Shown here: positions 1 through 7,017 of the stretch, piece by piece
Numbering within the stretch: position 1 is the first letter of the stretch
Layout: each line of letters begins with the position of its first letter
DNA from: an uncultured Chloracidobacterium sp.
Lineage (GTDB): Bacteria; Acidobacteriota; Blastocatellia; Chloracidobacteriales; Chloracidobacteriaceae
Assembly: GCA_937966115.1 (NCBI GenBank)
Contig: CALCKX010000021.1
Coordinates: 1-33,323 of the forward strand
Direction: 5' to 3'
DNA length: 33,323 nucleotides
Translations under genes and position numbers: made by a program
The notes under the pieces: generated by a model
What the model was told of the DNA's origin: nothing
The model's database searches: none
What the model saw: the letters and a program-made list of their open reading frames with translations, nothing else

Positions 1-139
1 AATCGTCCGACATGGCGATGAGACGGTCGGCGTTGGCTTGGATGAGCTTGCCATCTGCTTCCGAAACGCGGTCCTCCGGCGGAAGCTGGCCCAGCACTTG
101 CTTTGAAAGCTCAGCGAAAAAAACTCTGTCAAACGTCAT
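1..139 (-). CDS. Unidentified protein, N-terminal 46 codons only (cut by left edge)
   Basis: An open frame reads leftwards off the window from an ATG at 139. A good Shine-Dalgarno, GGAGG at 145-149, lies 5 nt before the ATG. The visible N-terminus (MTFDRVFFAELSKQVLGQLP...) is mostly helical-looking and acidic/polar; I see no signal peptide and do not recognise the family. It is the third gene of a minus-strand set after a DUF4388 protein and a Ras-like GTPase, with a 100-bp gap to the GTPase. By position it could be a partner or output protein of that GTPase, but this is only inference. Confidence 0.65.
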   Translation of the reverse strand, partial: MTFDRVFFAELSKQVLGQLPPEDRVSEADGKLIQANADRLIAMSDD

Positions 140-180
140 AAATGCCTCCATTGCGAATAACTACACATCACGCGAGGAAA

Positions 181-231
181 CCGTGCCGAAGCGACGGCGT
201 GGCTTAGGTCATAACCGACTCTTGAGTGGTT
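181..231 (-). other. Two small hairpins between the GTPase gene and the next gene
   Basis: The 100-bp spacer can fold twice on the minus-strand transcript. One hairpin (213-231) pairs AACCACTC with GAGTcGGTT with one bulge. The other (181-197) has a C(UUCG)G tetraloop closed by GC and CCGT/ACGG pairs. Neither is followed by a T-run, so a processing or attenuation site is as likely as a terminator. Confidence 0.3.
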
Positions 232-239
232 CCGCCGGC

Positions 240-767
240 TCACCTCCTTTCGCCCAAGAGCGCAAATTCAAGCATGCGCTGTAGCGCGGCGCGGGCGTCT
301 TCCCGGCTTGTGGCGTCGAGTCCCAGGACCTGCTCTTCCGGAAGCTTGAGAAAGCTGGCGACTTCATCCGGTTTCCACGCGCGCTCGCGATCCTGATGGG
401 TCACGCCGACTACGAACGGCATCGGAAACTGAGAGGTGAGATACTCCAGGATGCGCCGCGCGCCCGGAAGGCTCTGCGGCGCCGCTCCCGAAACAAGCAG
501 CGCCAAGCTTAGCGCGCCTTCGGCGACGATGTCCTGCATGAAATCGAAGCGTTCCTGACCTGGCGTGCCAAAAAGGCGAATTTCGTAGTTGCCTACCCGC
601 GCGAGTCCGAAGTCAATGCCTATTGTGGTGCGGTCTTTCCCGATATTCTCGCTTGCGACTTCATCGGTTTCCACTACGGGAATCTCTGAGAGCGACTTTA
701 TGAAAGTGGTTTTCCCGGCGCCGACTGGTCCGGCTACGATCAGCTTAAGCAGTGTCGATTCCGCCAT
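240..767 (-). CDS. Small Ras-like GTPase (COG2229 / conservon-D-like, MglA-related)
   Basis: This 175-residue protein is a complete single-domain small GTPase. The P-loop GPVGAGKT is at residues 13-20, the switch-I threonines at 47-48, and the G3 motif GTPGQERF at 67-74 has Thr in place of the usual Asp. The G4 position is THQD (123-126) instead of NKxD, and a G5-like DATSRED follows near 151-157. The TPGQ and non-canonical G4 motifs are typical of the prokaryotic COG2229/MglA-like group, which usually works with roadblock or DUF4388 proteins in polarity, motility or signalling. The gene starts 10 bp after the DUF4388 gene, so the two are probably co-transcribed. Its exact role and membrane association cannot be read from the sequence. 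Confidence 0.9.
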   Translation of the reverse strand: MAESTLLKLIVAGPVGAGKTTFIKSLSEIPVVETDEVASENIGKDRTTIGIDFGLARVGNYEIRLFGTPGQERFDFMQDIVAEGALSLALLVSGAAPQSLPGARRILEYLTSQFPMPFVVGVTHQDRERAWKPDEVASFLKLPEEQVLGLDATSREDARAALQRMLEFALLGERR

Positions 768-777
768 CTCTTCTTCG

Positions 778-1410
778 CTATTTCCTCAAGGCGCCCAGAA
801 CCTGTCGCCATAGGTCGCGCTTTGACGCTTGCTCCCGCGAGTGCCCGCGCGCCGGCGTTACCAGGCCCGCCAGACGCAACTCATAGAGATAAAACTGGGC
901 CTGCTCAAGCGGCATTGCTAGCTTTTCTGAAAGTTCTTCTGCCGTTGCGCCATCGCTCTTGAGCAGGCGCTCCGCTTTGCCCCAAAAGTCACGCAGCGAG
1001 TCATCGAGCTGAACTTCCGCCGAGGTCGCCTCAAACTTCGTTCTCGGATCGGAGAACGCTCTTTGATAAGCGCTCCATTCAGTTTCTTGCTGACCCGCTG
1101 TCAGCAGCGCTCGCTCAAGCGGCCAGCGCAGAGCGTTGCGGCAGTTAGCGAGATGCTCTGACGGGCAATCGGTAAACTCAAACTCTCCCTGCGCTTGGCG
1201 AAGCAAGGATTTCAACAGGGCGCTCGCTCGCTCAGGGTCAAGGGCTTCGCCTCCCTGGGAAATAGAGAGAATTTCCCCGTTCGCGACGCTGACTGTAATC
1301 GGCTGGCTGTAACCCGGTATGCTCCGCAGATCAAGGCTTCCTTGGCGGTTGCCAAGCAACATCAAGACATCGCTGAGGCCAAAGTCACCCAAGCTTCCAA
1401 AGACTGGCAA
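778..1410 (-). CDS. DUF4388 (PATAN-type) protein with winged-helix-like C-terminus
   Basis: This 210-residue protein opens with a DUF4388 signature (MPVFGSLGDFGLSDVLMLLG, then a GxL..SIPG strand pattern and an NGEI turn). Such domains are found in regulators and in operons with small GTPases. Residues about 140-195 look like a small helical or winged-helix domain (SDGATAEELSEKLAM...LYELRLAGLV). The start is TTG at 1410: it gives the usual DUF4388 N-terminus, has AAGGA 9 nt upstream, and lies about 50 nt below the promoter at 1467-1496. A later ATG would delete the conserved first strand. It is the first gene of the three-gene minus-strand set and probably acts with the downstream GTPase. Confidence 0.85.
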   Translation of the reverse strand: MPVFGSLGDFGLSDVLMLLGNRQGSLDLRSIPGYSQPITVSVANGEILSISQGGEALDPERASALLKSLLRQAQGEFEFTDCPSEHLANCRNALRWPLERALLTAGQQETEWSAYQRAFSDPRTKFEATSAEVQLDDSLRDFWGKAERLLKSDGATAEELSEKLAMPLEQAQFYLYELRLAGLVTPARGHSREQASKRDLWRQVLGALRK

Positions 1411-1466
1411 AAAGTTTTTTCCTTGGCAGGAGATCGAAAACAGGCGTCGAGTACTTACCCTACGGT

Positions 1467-1496
1467 ACTATAGGTTTCATAACGTAACGGAGTCAA
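1467..1496 (-). promoter_or_regulatory. Sigma70-like promoter of the DUF4388-GTPase operon
   Basis: On the minus strand TTGACT (1496-1491) and TATAGT (1472-1467) are separated by 18 bp. Each box is one mismatch from consensus. Predicted transcription begins near 1460, leaving a leader of about 50 nt before the TTG start. It is one of the clearest promoters in the window. Confidence 0.7.
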
Positions 1497-1515
1497 CGAC
1501 CAATTAAATTTAAAC

Positions 1516-1544
1516 TGCCTTACCTTAGTAAATTGCCTTACCTT
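1516..1544. repeat. Direct repeat TGCCTTACCTT x2, 18 bp apart, upstream of the -35 box
   Basis: The 11-mer TGCCTTACCTT occurs exactly at 1516-1526 and 1534-1544. On the minus strand this reads AAGGTAAGGCA twice, beginning 19 bp upstream of the -35 hexamer. Two identical boxes in an AT-rich stretch upstream of a strong promoter look like an activator or repressor site. The protein that would bind is unknown. Confidence 0.5.
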
Positions 1545-1650
1545 GCCGGAACTGGCTTGGAATCGCTCGCGCTAGAAATTTGTTCAGCGCGAAGGCTGGA
1601 AGCGTGCGCTTTCCAGCTCGCCCTCGCGTTTCTTGACAGCGGACGGCGCG

Positions 1651-1693
1651 GGCGCGCTTTCGCGCCCCCTGCTGGCTGGCGCGAAAGCGCGCC
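1651..1693. terminator. Perfect 16-bp inverted repeat, possible terminator of the SDR gene
   Basis: The arms GGCGCGCTTTCGCGCC (1651-1666) and GGCGCGAAAGCGCGCC (1678-1693) are exact complements around an 11-nt loop. Each arm is itself nearly palindromic, so a cruciform or double-hairpin form is possible. It lies 175 bp past the SDR stop on the minus strand. No T-run follows, so a classical intrinsic terminator is not shown. Confidence 0.4.
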
Positions 1694-1721
1694 GCAGGGC
1701 GGATGCGGCGCCTTCAGCTTT

Positions 1722-1745
1722 CTTGACTGAAACCTTGACTGAAAC
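1722..1745. repeat. 12-bp tandem duplication CTTGACTGAAAC x2
   Basis: Two exact, directly abutting copies of CTTGACTGAAAC (1722-1733 and 1734-1745). It lies in non-coding sequence and looks like a slippage-type duplication; no function is apparent. Confidence 0.6.
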
Positions 1746-1867
1746 GGCCGTCCGGGCGAGGTCTCCGGTCGAGGCGGAGCGACAGCGCCAGGCGGCGTTG
1801 GGTTCCGTTGAAGCTCCCCGTCGACAGCCACCTGACCGTCAAGCAGTTCGCCCATCGCTAGCGGCGC

Positions 1868-2626
1868 TTACTGAGCGAAGGCGCCGCCATCCACGGTCAG
1901 CGCCGCGCCATTGACAAATGAAGCCTCATCCGAGGCCAGCCACAGCGCCGCGCTCGCGACCTCTTCCGGCTTGCCCGCCCGCCGCATCGGGTGGGCCTTG
2001 AGGTAATTGGCGACCAACTCCGGGGGAATGCGCTCGCCGGCTGTCATGGGCGTCGCGATGATGGACGGGCACACGGCGTTCACCCGGATGTTGGATTTGG
2101 CGTATTCCAACGCAGCCGTCTTCGTGAGTCCGAGCGCGCCGTGCTTGCTCGCCGCATAGGGCGCGAAGCCCGAAAAGCCCACCAGCCCGGCCAGCGACGC
2201 CACATTGACAATCCGCCCTCCGCCTTGCTTGAGCATGTGGCGGATCTCATACTTCATGCACAGGAACAAGCCGCGCAGGTTGACGTTCAAGACCTGGTCG
2301 AATAGCTCCTCGTCTGCGTCGTGAAGAGGGGCCGGGACGCCCAGGATGCCCGCGTTGTTGACGGCCACATCCAGCTTCCCAAAGGCGTGCGCCGCCGTTT
2401 TGACCATCTCGGCCACGCTGCCGGCGTTCGTGACATCCGCCGTGATCGCTAGAGCCTGCCCGCCGCCCGCCTCGATCTGAGCCGCGACGGCGCGCCCGCC
2501 TTCCGCTTGCCGGTCGGCGATGGCGACCTGGGCGCCAGCGCTGGCAAATGCAACGGCGATGGCGCGGCCAATGCCCGACGCCCCGCCAGTGACCAAGACC
2601 GAGGCGTTTTGAAATGTCTGTGCCAT
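1868..2626 (-). CDS. Short-chain dehydrogenase/reductase (classical SDR, probably NAD-linked)
   Basis: This complete 252-residue classical SDR has the cofactor motif TGGASGIG at 13-20, NNAG at 90-93, and the catalytic Ser144-Tyr157-Lys161 set in the NVAS...YAASK context. Asp38 at the end of the second strand, in ADRQ, favours NAD(H) over NADP(H). The C-terminal SFVNGAALTVDGG strand typical of FabG-like SDRs is present. It oxidises or reduces a hydroxyl/keto group, but the substrate cannot be told from sequence. The gene stands alone on the minus strand, divergent from the small gene at 2812, with a hairpin downstream at 1651-1693. The ATG at 2626 has a close AGAAGG. Confidence 0.92.
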   Translation of the reverse strand: MAQTFQNASVLVTGGASGIGRAIAVAFASAGAQVAIADRQAEGGRAVAAQIEAGGGQALAITADVTNAGSVAEMVKTAAHAFGKLDVAVNNAGILGVPAPLHDADEELFDQVLNVNLRGLFLCMKYEIRHMLKQGGGRIVNVASLAGLVGFSGFAPYAASKHGALGLTKTAALEYAKSNIRVNAVCPSIIATPMTAGERIPPELVANYLKAHPMRRAGKPEEVASAALWLASDEASFVNGAALTVDGGAFAQ

Positions 2627-2811
2627 ATGCCTTCTCGAAATGCTTGCTGGCGCTTGGGCTTAGGATAGAGCGGCAAGAATCCGGCGGTTTCAGCGAACTT
2701 TTTCGCCGGGTTGAGCGTCCTTGTCTCTTGATTAGCGCCGTCGCGTCAGGCAGGGCCTCGACCGAGCGGGCGGCGGCTGGCAAACATCGTTGATGAAAGG
2801 AGGAATCCGCT

Positions 2812-3153
2812 ATGCAAGTCAAGTCACTGACGCCAACCCTCGCGCCGACGCTGGATATGACCTGGCTGAAGGCGAATCTGCGGCGCGCCATCGAGCATTT
2901 GGAAAACGCTTATCACCGTATCTTTGGTTGCTGGCATATGAATATGAGCCGGCCGTTCACAATTAGCCAACAAACCTATCGGATGTGTCTCAACTGTGGC
3001 GCGCGCCGCGTCTTTGACGTGCAGCAGTGGAAAATGGTTGGTCCTTACTATGTGCACCGGCCGCGCATCGAAGCCAAGCATCAGCCCGCGCTTACGGTCG
3101 TTCAGCCGCCGGCGGCTTTTCCTTCCGCCCGTAACCTGCGCCGCGCGGCGTAG
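2812..3153 (+). CDS. Small putative zinc-binding protein (CxH...CxxC)
   Basis: This 113-residue protein has an excellent ribosome site (AAAGGAGG) before its ATG. The core holds Cys40-x-His42 and Cys59-x-x-Cys62 around an SRPFTISQQTYRMC stretch, which can form a one-zinc knuckle. From memory, similar small proteins with CxH, SRPFT and CLxCG motifs recur in Acidobacteriota, but no function is known to me. The N-terminal 30 residues are helical, and the last 40 are basic and proline/alanine-rich, probably disordered. It is cytosolic by appearance and stands alone, 224 bp upstream of the nuclease gene. Confidence 0.8.
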   Translation: MQVKSLTPTLAPTLDMTWLKANLRRAIEHLENAYHRIFGCWHMNMSRPFTISQQTYRMCLNCGARRVFDVQQWKMVGPYYVHRPRIEAKHQPALTVVQPPAAFPSARNLRRAA

Positions 3154-3218
3154 CCCCTGAGCCTTTCGGCGGCTTACAGCCCGCTGCCTATCCAAGCCCC
3201 TAACGCCTCGCCCCATTT

Positions 3219-3257
3219 CAGCCCCGGAACGCCGCGCCGCGCGTCGCGCCGGGGCTG
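3219..3257. other. 9-bp inverted repeat between the small zinc protein and the nuclease
   Basis: CAGCCCCGG (3219-3227) pairs exactly with CCGGGGCTG (3249-3257); the 21-nt loop is GC-rich and may pair internally. It lies 65 bp past the small gene, so it may end that transcript or shape the nuclease leader. There is no T-run. Confidence 0.35.
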
Positions 3258-3376
3258 GCTTCCTGATGCCGGCCTGGTCGCGCCCGCTCTGGTCGGCTAT
3301 GATTGCGCTCGCCGCGTTCGTTCCGGTCACGCTGCCGCGACGCGAACTCTCTCGTGAGCTCTCCCGAAGCGCGTCA

Positions 3377-4339
3377 ATGTCGCCCCATCGAAGAAAACGC
3401 TGGCTCGCTTGGCTTGCTCTATGGCTGCTAAGCCTTGGCGCGACGCCGGCCTTCGCCTGGAACCAGGCCGGCCATGCCGCTGTCGCCGCCATCGCCTATG
3501 CCCAACTGACGCCGCGCGCGCGGGCGCGGGCCGACGCCATTTTGCAGCGCCACCCGGAGTACCCGGAGTGGGTGCGCGATATTGCGCCGGAGCAGGCGGC
3601 GCTGGTCGCTTTCTTACGGGCTTCCTACTGGGCGGATGACATCAAATTTGACCGCCGGCAGGGCTTTTCCGACCGCGACCCGCCGCCCAGCGCCCATCCG
3701 GCCTACCCGGACATGCGGGTTCACGGCACGTGGCATTACCTCAATCGCCCGGTGACCGCGCCGGGCGTCGCCGTTCCGCCCGACTTTCAGATTGTCGCCC
3801 CGGACGGCGGCGCGCTGGGCAAGATCGTCGAGTTCGAGGACGCGCTGCGCCACAGCCCGCCCGATAGCCCGCGCCAGGCCTATTACTTGGCCTGGTTGAT
3901 ACACTTGGTCGGCGACGTCCACCAGCCGCTCCATACGGTGGCGCGTTGCTCGAAAAACAATCCCCGCGGCGACCAGGGGGGCAGCCTGTTCATCGTCCGC
4001 CCGACGCCCGCCGCGCCGCTGGATGGGCCGTACAAGCCCAACCTGCATGCGTTCTGGGACAATGCCGCCCTGGAGACCGCATCGCTGTCAGAGGTGCAAG
4101 CCCTGGCCCGCGAGCTTTCCCGCTCGCGCCCCGCGCGGCGGCAGGCGCTGGCCCCGCCGACGCAGTGGCTGGATGAAAGCGCCAAGCTGGCCCGCGAGGT
4201 GGCTTATCAGGCCGGGCTGGATGACACCCCGGAGCCGCCGACCCTTTCCGAGTCCTACAAGGCGCGAGCGCGAGCCGTCGCCCGGGAGCGGGTGCGCTTG
4301 GCGGGCTTCCGCTTGGCGGCCCTCCTCAACCGGCTGTAA
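3377..4339 (+). CDS. Secreted S1/P1-type zinc nuclease
   Basis: The start chosen at 3377 gives a 320-residue precursor with a signal peptide (basic MSPHRRKR, hydrophobic WLAWLALWLLSLGA, then ATPAFA). Cleavage after Ala27 leaves Trp28 as the mature N-terminus, which is required because the N-terminal Trp binds zinc in S1/P1 nucleases. The other ligands fit the nuclease P1 spacing: His33, Asp87 or Asp88 in WADD, His120 in HGTWHY, His176 and Asp180 in HLVGDVHQPLH, His186, His224 and Asp228 in HAFWD. The enzyme should be an exported three-zinc phosphodiesterase or 3'-nucleotidase acting on single-stranded DNA/RNA, for nutrient or phosphate scavenging. A start further upstream (3266) would bury the signal peptide. 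rsmA follows after 9 bp. Confidence 0.93.
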   Translation: MSPHRRKRWLAWLALWLLSLGATPAFAWNQAGHAAVAAIAYAQLTPRARARADAILQRHPEYPEWVRDIAPEQAALVAFLRASYWADDIKFDRRQGFSDRDPPPSAHPAYPDMRVHGTWHYLNRPVTAPGVAVPPDFQIVAPDGGALGKIVEFEDALRHSPPDSPRQAYYLAWLIHLVGDVHQPLHTVARCSKNNPRGDQGGSLFIVRPTPAAPLDGPYKPNLHAFWDNAALETASLSEVQALARELSRSRPARRQALAPPTQWLDESAKLAREVAYQAGLDDTPEPPTLSESYKARARAVARERVRLAGFRLAALLNRL

Positions 4340-4348
4340 CGACCGTCC

Positions 4349-5224
4349 ATGAGCGCTTTGCCGCCTCCGCGCAAGCGATTTGGTCAGCATTTTCTGCGCG
4401 ACGCGAGCATTTTGCGCCGAATCGTCGCTGCCGCCGGCGTCACCGACCGCGACCTCGTGGTGGAGATTGGCCCGGGGCGCGGCGCGTTGACGGCGCTTCT
4501 GCTTGAACGAGCGGCTGGCGTCGTGGCTTTCGAGCTTGACCGCGACCTCGCCGCCTGGCTTGCCGAGCGATTCGCGGGCGCCCGCTGGCGGCTCCACCTG
4601 GGCGACGCGCTCGCCGCCGACCTGGTTGCCTGCATCGCGCAGGCCCGGGCGGATTTCGGCTTGCCCGAAGCGCCGGTCAAGGTCGTGGCCAACTTGCCCT
4701 ACAATATCTCGACGCCCATTCTGGAGAAGCTCCTGGCGGCTCGGCAGGCATTGACCGATGTCGTGGTGATGCTTCAGCGCGAAGTCGCGCAGCGCCTGGC
4801 GGCCGCGCCCGGCGGGAAGGACTATGGTTACTTTTCCGTCCTGGCGCAGACGCACTTTGAAGTCCAGCGACTGTTCGACGCGCCGCCCGGCGCCTTTCAG
4901 CCGCCGCCAAAGGTGATGTCCTCGGTCACGCGCCTGACGCCGCGCGCCACGGCCCTTGCGCCGCCCGACTTGGAAGCGGTCTTTCGGCGCGTCGTCAGCG
5001 TCGCGTTCGAGCAGCGGCGCAAGACGCTTGGCGGCAGCTTGACCCGGCTCGGTCTTGCGCGGTCAGTCGTCTTGCAGGCGTTGTCCGCCGCCGCCATCCC
5101 GCCTGAGCGTCGCCCTGAAGCGCTGCCCATCGAGGCGTTTGTCCGCTTGGCGAGCGCCTTGGCGGAGCTGGGCGGCGCAAGGGCGCTTCACGAGGGACTT
5201 GACGACCGGGCGCGGCTTGAATAG
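4349..5224 (+). CDS. rsmA: 16S rRNA (adenine1518/1519-N6)-dimethyltransferase
   Basis: This 291-residue RsmA/KsgA methylates two adjacent adenines in the 3'-terminal helix of 16S rRNA with S-adenosylmethionine during 30S assembly. Visible signatures are the N-terminal FGQHFLRD (11-18), the SAM-binding EIGPGRG (39-45) and the catalytic NLPYN (115-119). The C-terminal helical domain carries FQPPPKVMSSV and a FEQRRKTLGGSL segment. Length fits the family. The ATG lies 9 bp after the nuclease stop, suggesting read-through from that gene, and tRNA-Ala lies 42 bp downstream. Confidence 0.96.
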   Translation: MSALPPPRKRFGQHFLRDASILRRIVAAAGVTDRDLVVEIGPGRGALTALLLERAAGVVAFELDRDLAAWLAERFAGARWRLHLGDALAADLVACIAQARADFGLPEAPVKVVANLPYNISTPILEKLLAARQALTDVVVMLQREVAQRLAAAPGGKDYGYFSVLAQTHFEVQRLFDAPPGAFQPPPKVMSSVTRLTPRATALAPPDLEAVFRRVVSVAFEQRRKTLGGSLTRLGLARSVVLQALSAAAIPPERRPEALPIEAFVRLASALAELGGARALHEGLDDRARLE

Positions 5225-5227
5225 CTT
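5199..5227 (+). promoter_or_regulatory. Candidate tRNA-Ala promoter inside the end of rsmA
   Basis: TTGACG (5199-5204) and TAGCTT (5222-5227) are 17 bp apart. The -35 box is 5/6, but the -10 box matches consensus at only three positions. Transcription would start near 5235, about 30 nt before the tRNA. The tRNA could equally be read from the upstream genes. Confidence 0.3.
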
Positions 5228-5266
5228 TATGGAAGCCAGTCGCGATCAACGGCGGCTGGCGACTCT

Positions 5267-5342
5267 GGGGGTATAGCTCAGCTGGGAGAGCGCTGCAATG
5301 GCATTGCAGAGGTCAGCGGTTCGATCCCGCTTACCTCCACCA
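5267..5342 (+). tRNA. tRNA-Ala (anticodon GGC), CCA encoded
   Basis: A full cloverleaf can be drawn. The acceptor stem is GGGGGTA (5267-5273) with TACCTCC (5332-5338), including one G-T pair. The D stem is GCTC/GAGC, the anticodon stem CTGCA/TGCAG around loop ATGGCAT, and the T stem AGCGG/CCGCT around TTCGATC. The anticodon GGC is at 5300-5302 and reads GCC and GCU alanine codons. Discriminator A5339 is followed by a genomically encoded CCA (5340-5342). Confidence 0.97.
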
Positions 5343-5348
5343 AGCTCG

Positions 5349-5385
5349 AAAGCGGGCAGGCTTTGCGCCGGCCCGCTTTTCTTCA
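5349..5385 (+). terminator. Rho-independent terminator after tRNA-Ala
   Basis: The 9-bp stem AAAGCGGGC (5349-5357) / GCCCGCTTT (5371-5379) ends in a T-rich tail (TTTTCTTC). It begins 6 nt after the tRNA CCA and is the best classical terminator in the window. Confidence 0.8.
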
Positions 5386-5436
5386 TTGAGCGTGAAAGCT
5401 TTTTGAGCGCTCAAGCTTCTTGAGCGTGAAAGCGTA
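5386..5436. repeat. Three tandem 17-bp repeats with a palindromic centre
   Basis: Units start at 5386, 5403 and 5420 with an exact 17-bp period: TTGAGCGTGAAAGCTTT, TTGAGCGCTCAAGCTTC and TTGAGCGTGAAAGCGTA. The outer two share the first 14 bases; the middle one contains the perfect palindrome TTGAGCGCTCAA (5403-5414). They sit between the tRNA terminator and the ubiD operon, where operator sites would be expected. A slippage origin is the alternative. Confidence 0.6.
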
Positions 5437-5568
5437 GCGCGGCTTGTCCAAAATCATTTCCGGTTCGGATGGACATGGATTAGTTTCGGACGCGAGCTGT
5501 GGCCGCGCCGGGCGCGGCGCGGGCGAGCGGCTGCATTTTCTCCGCGTGACAGGCTGCGTCATTCAATC

Positions 5569-7017
5569 ATGCCTTACGAAGACCTCCGCGAATTCATCCG
5601 CGATCTGGAGCAAGCCGGCGAACTCAAGCGCATCAAGGCGCCAGTGTCCTGCCACCTTGAAATCACCGAAATCGCCGACCGGGTATCGAAAGCGGGCGGC
5701 CCGGCGCTGTTGTTCGAGCGCGTCGAGGAGTCGCCCATTCCAGCCCTCATCAACGCGCTGGGCAGTCGCCGCCGCATGCTCCTGGCGTTGGGCGTCAAGG
5801 ATTACGCCGAGATTGCCGAGCGGTTGAACGAGATTCTCGACTTCAAGTCGCCGCAGGGGATGTTGGAAAAGGTCAAGCTGCTGCCCAGGCTCGCTGAGCT
5901 TGGCGCGGCCTTTCCGAAGCGCTCGAAGCGCGGCCCCTGCCAGGAGATCGTTCTGCGCGAAGGCGAGTTCGATTTGCGCCGGTTGCCGATTCTCCAGTGC
6001 TGGCCGGAGGACGGCGGGCGCTTCATCACGTTCCCGCTCGTCTTCACGCGGCATCCGGCGACGGGACGGCGAAATGTCGGCATGTATCGGATGCAACTGT
6101 ATGACGCCTGCACGACCGGCATGCACTGGCAGATTCACAAGCACGGCGCTTCGCACTGGCGCGAAGCCCTCGAGCGCGGCGAGCGCCTGCCCGTCGCCGT
6201 GGCCATTGGCGGCGATCCCGTCCTGACCTTCGCGGCGATTTTCCCGCTCCCGGACGACGTGGACGAAATGCTGCTGGCCGGCTTCCTGCGCGGCAAGCCC
6301 GTGTCAATGGTCAAATGTGTCACGAATGATTTGGAAGTGCCGGCGACGGCGGAAATTGTCCTGGAAGGCTATGTCGATCCGCAGGAGTTGCGCACGGAGG
6401 GCCCCTTTGGGGATCACACGGGCTTTTACACCGAGGCCGACAACTATCCCGTCTTTCACGTCACCTGCGTCACGCATCGCCGGCAGCCGATTTACCAGAC
6501 GACGATTGTCGGGCGGCCGCCGATGGAAGACTGCTGGATGGGCGAGGCCGTCGGCGAAATCGCCAAGCCCGTTCTGCGGCGTCAGTTCCCGGAAATTGCC
6601 GATATGCATCTGCCTTTTGAAGGCGTGTTTCACAATCTGGCGATTGTCGCCATCAAGAAAGCCTATCCGGGCCACGCCCGCAAGATCATGAACGCTCTGT
6701 GGGGAACGGGGCAATTGATGTTCACGAAAGTCGTCGTGGTGGTGGACGACGACGTGCCGGTGAGCGATCCGAGCTATGTCGCCTGGTATGTCCTCAACAA
6801 CATTGACCCGGAGCGCGACATCCAGTTCACGCTCGGCCCGGTGGACGCGCTCGACCATGCCTCGCGGCTGCCGGCTTACGGCTCGAAGATGGGCATTGAC
6901 GCCACGCGCAAGTGGCCCAGCGAAGGCTTTACTCGCCCCTGGCCGCGGGAGAATCGCATGACAGCCGACATACAACGCAAGGTGGACGAGAAATGGCGCG
7001 CGCTTTTTGGCAGGTGA
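5569..7017 (+). CDS. UbiD-family prenylated-FMN-dependent decarboxylase
   Basis: This 482-residue protein is a full-length UbiD. It starts with the typical DLREFIRDLEQAGELKRI and carries the prFMN/metal site residues: Asn169 and Arg174 in NVGMYRMQ, Glu233 in DEMLLAGFL, and Glu277...Asp282 in EGPFGDHTGFY. The closest biological role is decarboxylation of a polyprenylated aromatic acid in ubiquinone or menaquinone synthesis, but UbiD homologues also act on other aromatic acids, so the symbol is left blank. No UbiX flavin prenyltransferase gene is in the window. The ATG at 5569 has no obvious Shine-Dalgarno. The stop overlaps the next gene by 25 bp, so the two are translationally coupled. Confidence 0.92.
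   Translation: MPYEDLREFIRDLEQAGELKRIKAPVSCHLEITEIADRVSKAGGPALLFERVEESPIPALINALGSRRRMLLALGVKDYAEIAERLNEILDFKSPQGMLEKVKLLPRLAELGAAFPKRSKRGPCQEIVLREGEFDLRRLPILQCWPEDGGRFITFPLVFTRHPATGRRNVGMYRMQLYDACTTGMHWQIHKHGASHWREALERGERLPVAVAIGGDPVLTFAAIFPLPDDVDEMLLAGFLRGKPVSMVKCVTNDLEVPATAEIVLEGYVDPQELRTEGPFGDHTGFYTEADNYPVFHVTCVTHRRQPIYQTTIVGRPPMEDCWMGEAVGEIAKPVLRRQFPEIADMHLPFEGVFHNLAIVAIKKAYPGHARKIMNALWGTGQLMFTKVVVVVDDDVPVSDPSYVAWYVLNNIDPERDIQFTLGPVDALDHASRLPAYGSKMGIDATRKWPSEGFTRPWPRENRMTADIQRKVDEKWRALFGR

Larger units (their letters stand above)
1545..1867. other. Non-coding spacer (about 320 bp) with a large hairpin and short repeats
   Basis: No convincing gene lies between the DUF4388 operon promoter region and the SDR stop codon. 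Open frames here are Arg/Pro/Ala-rich and lack recognisable domains or good ribosome sites. The spacer holds a perfect 16-bp inverted repeat (1651-1693) and a 12-bp tandem duplication (1722-1745). It lies downstream of the SDR gene and upstream of the DUF4388 promoter. Confidence 0.55.

Noticed and set aside
1538-1914. Open frames of about 93-105 codons on both strands in the spacer after the SDR gene
   Set aside because: They are rich in Arg/Pro/Ala, cross the inverted repeat and the tandem duplication, lack ribosome sites and show no domain pattern.
3341-3366. Imperfect 12-bp direct repeat upstream of the nuclease
   Set aside because: The two copies differ at several positions and may be chance.
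3266-3376. Upstream extension of the S1/P1 nuclease
   Set aside because: It would place 37 residues before the signal peptide and prevent exposure of the zinc-binding N-terminal Trp.
5386-5436. CRISPR-like array
   Set aside because: The units abut with no spacers, there are only three, and no cas gene is nearby. They are tandem repeats.
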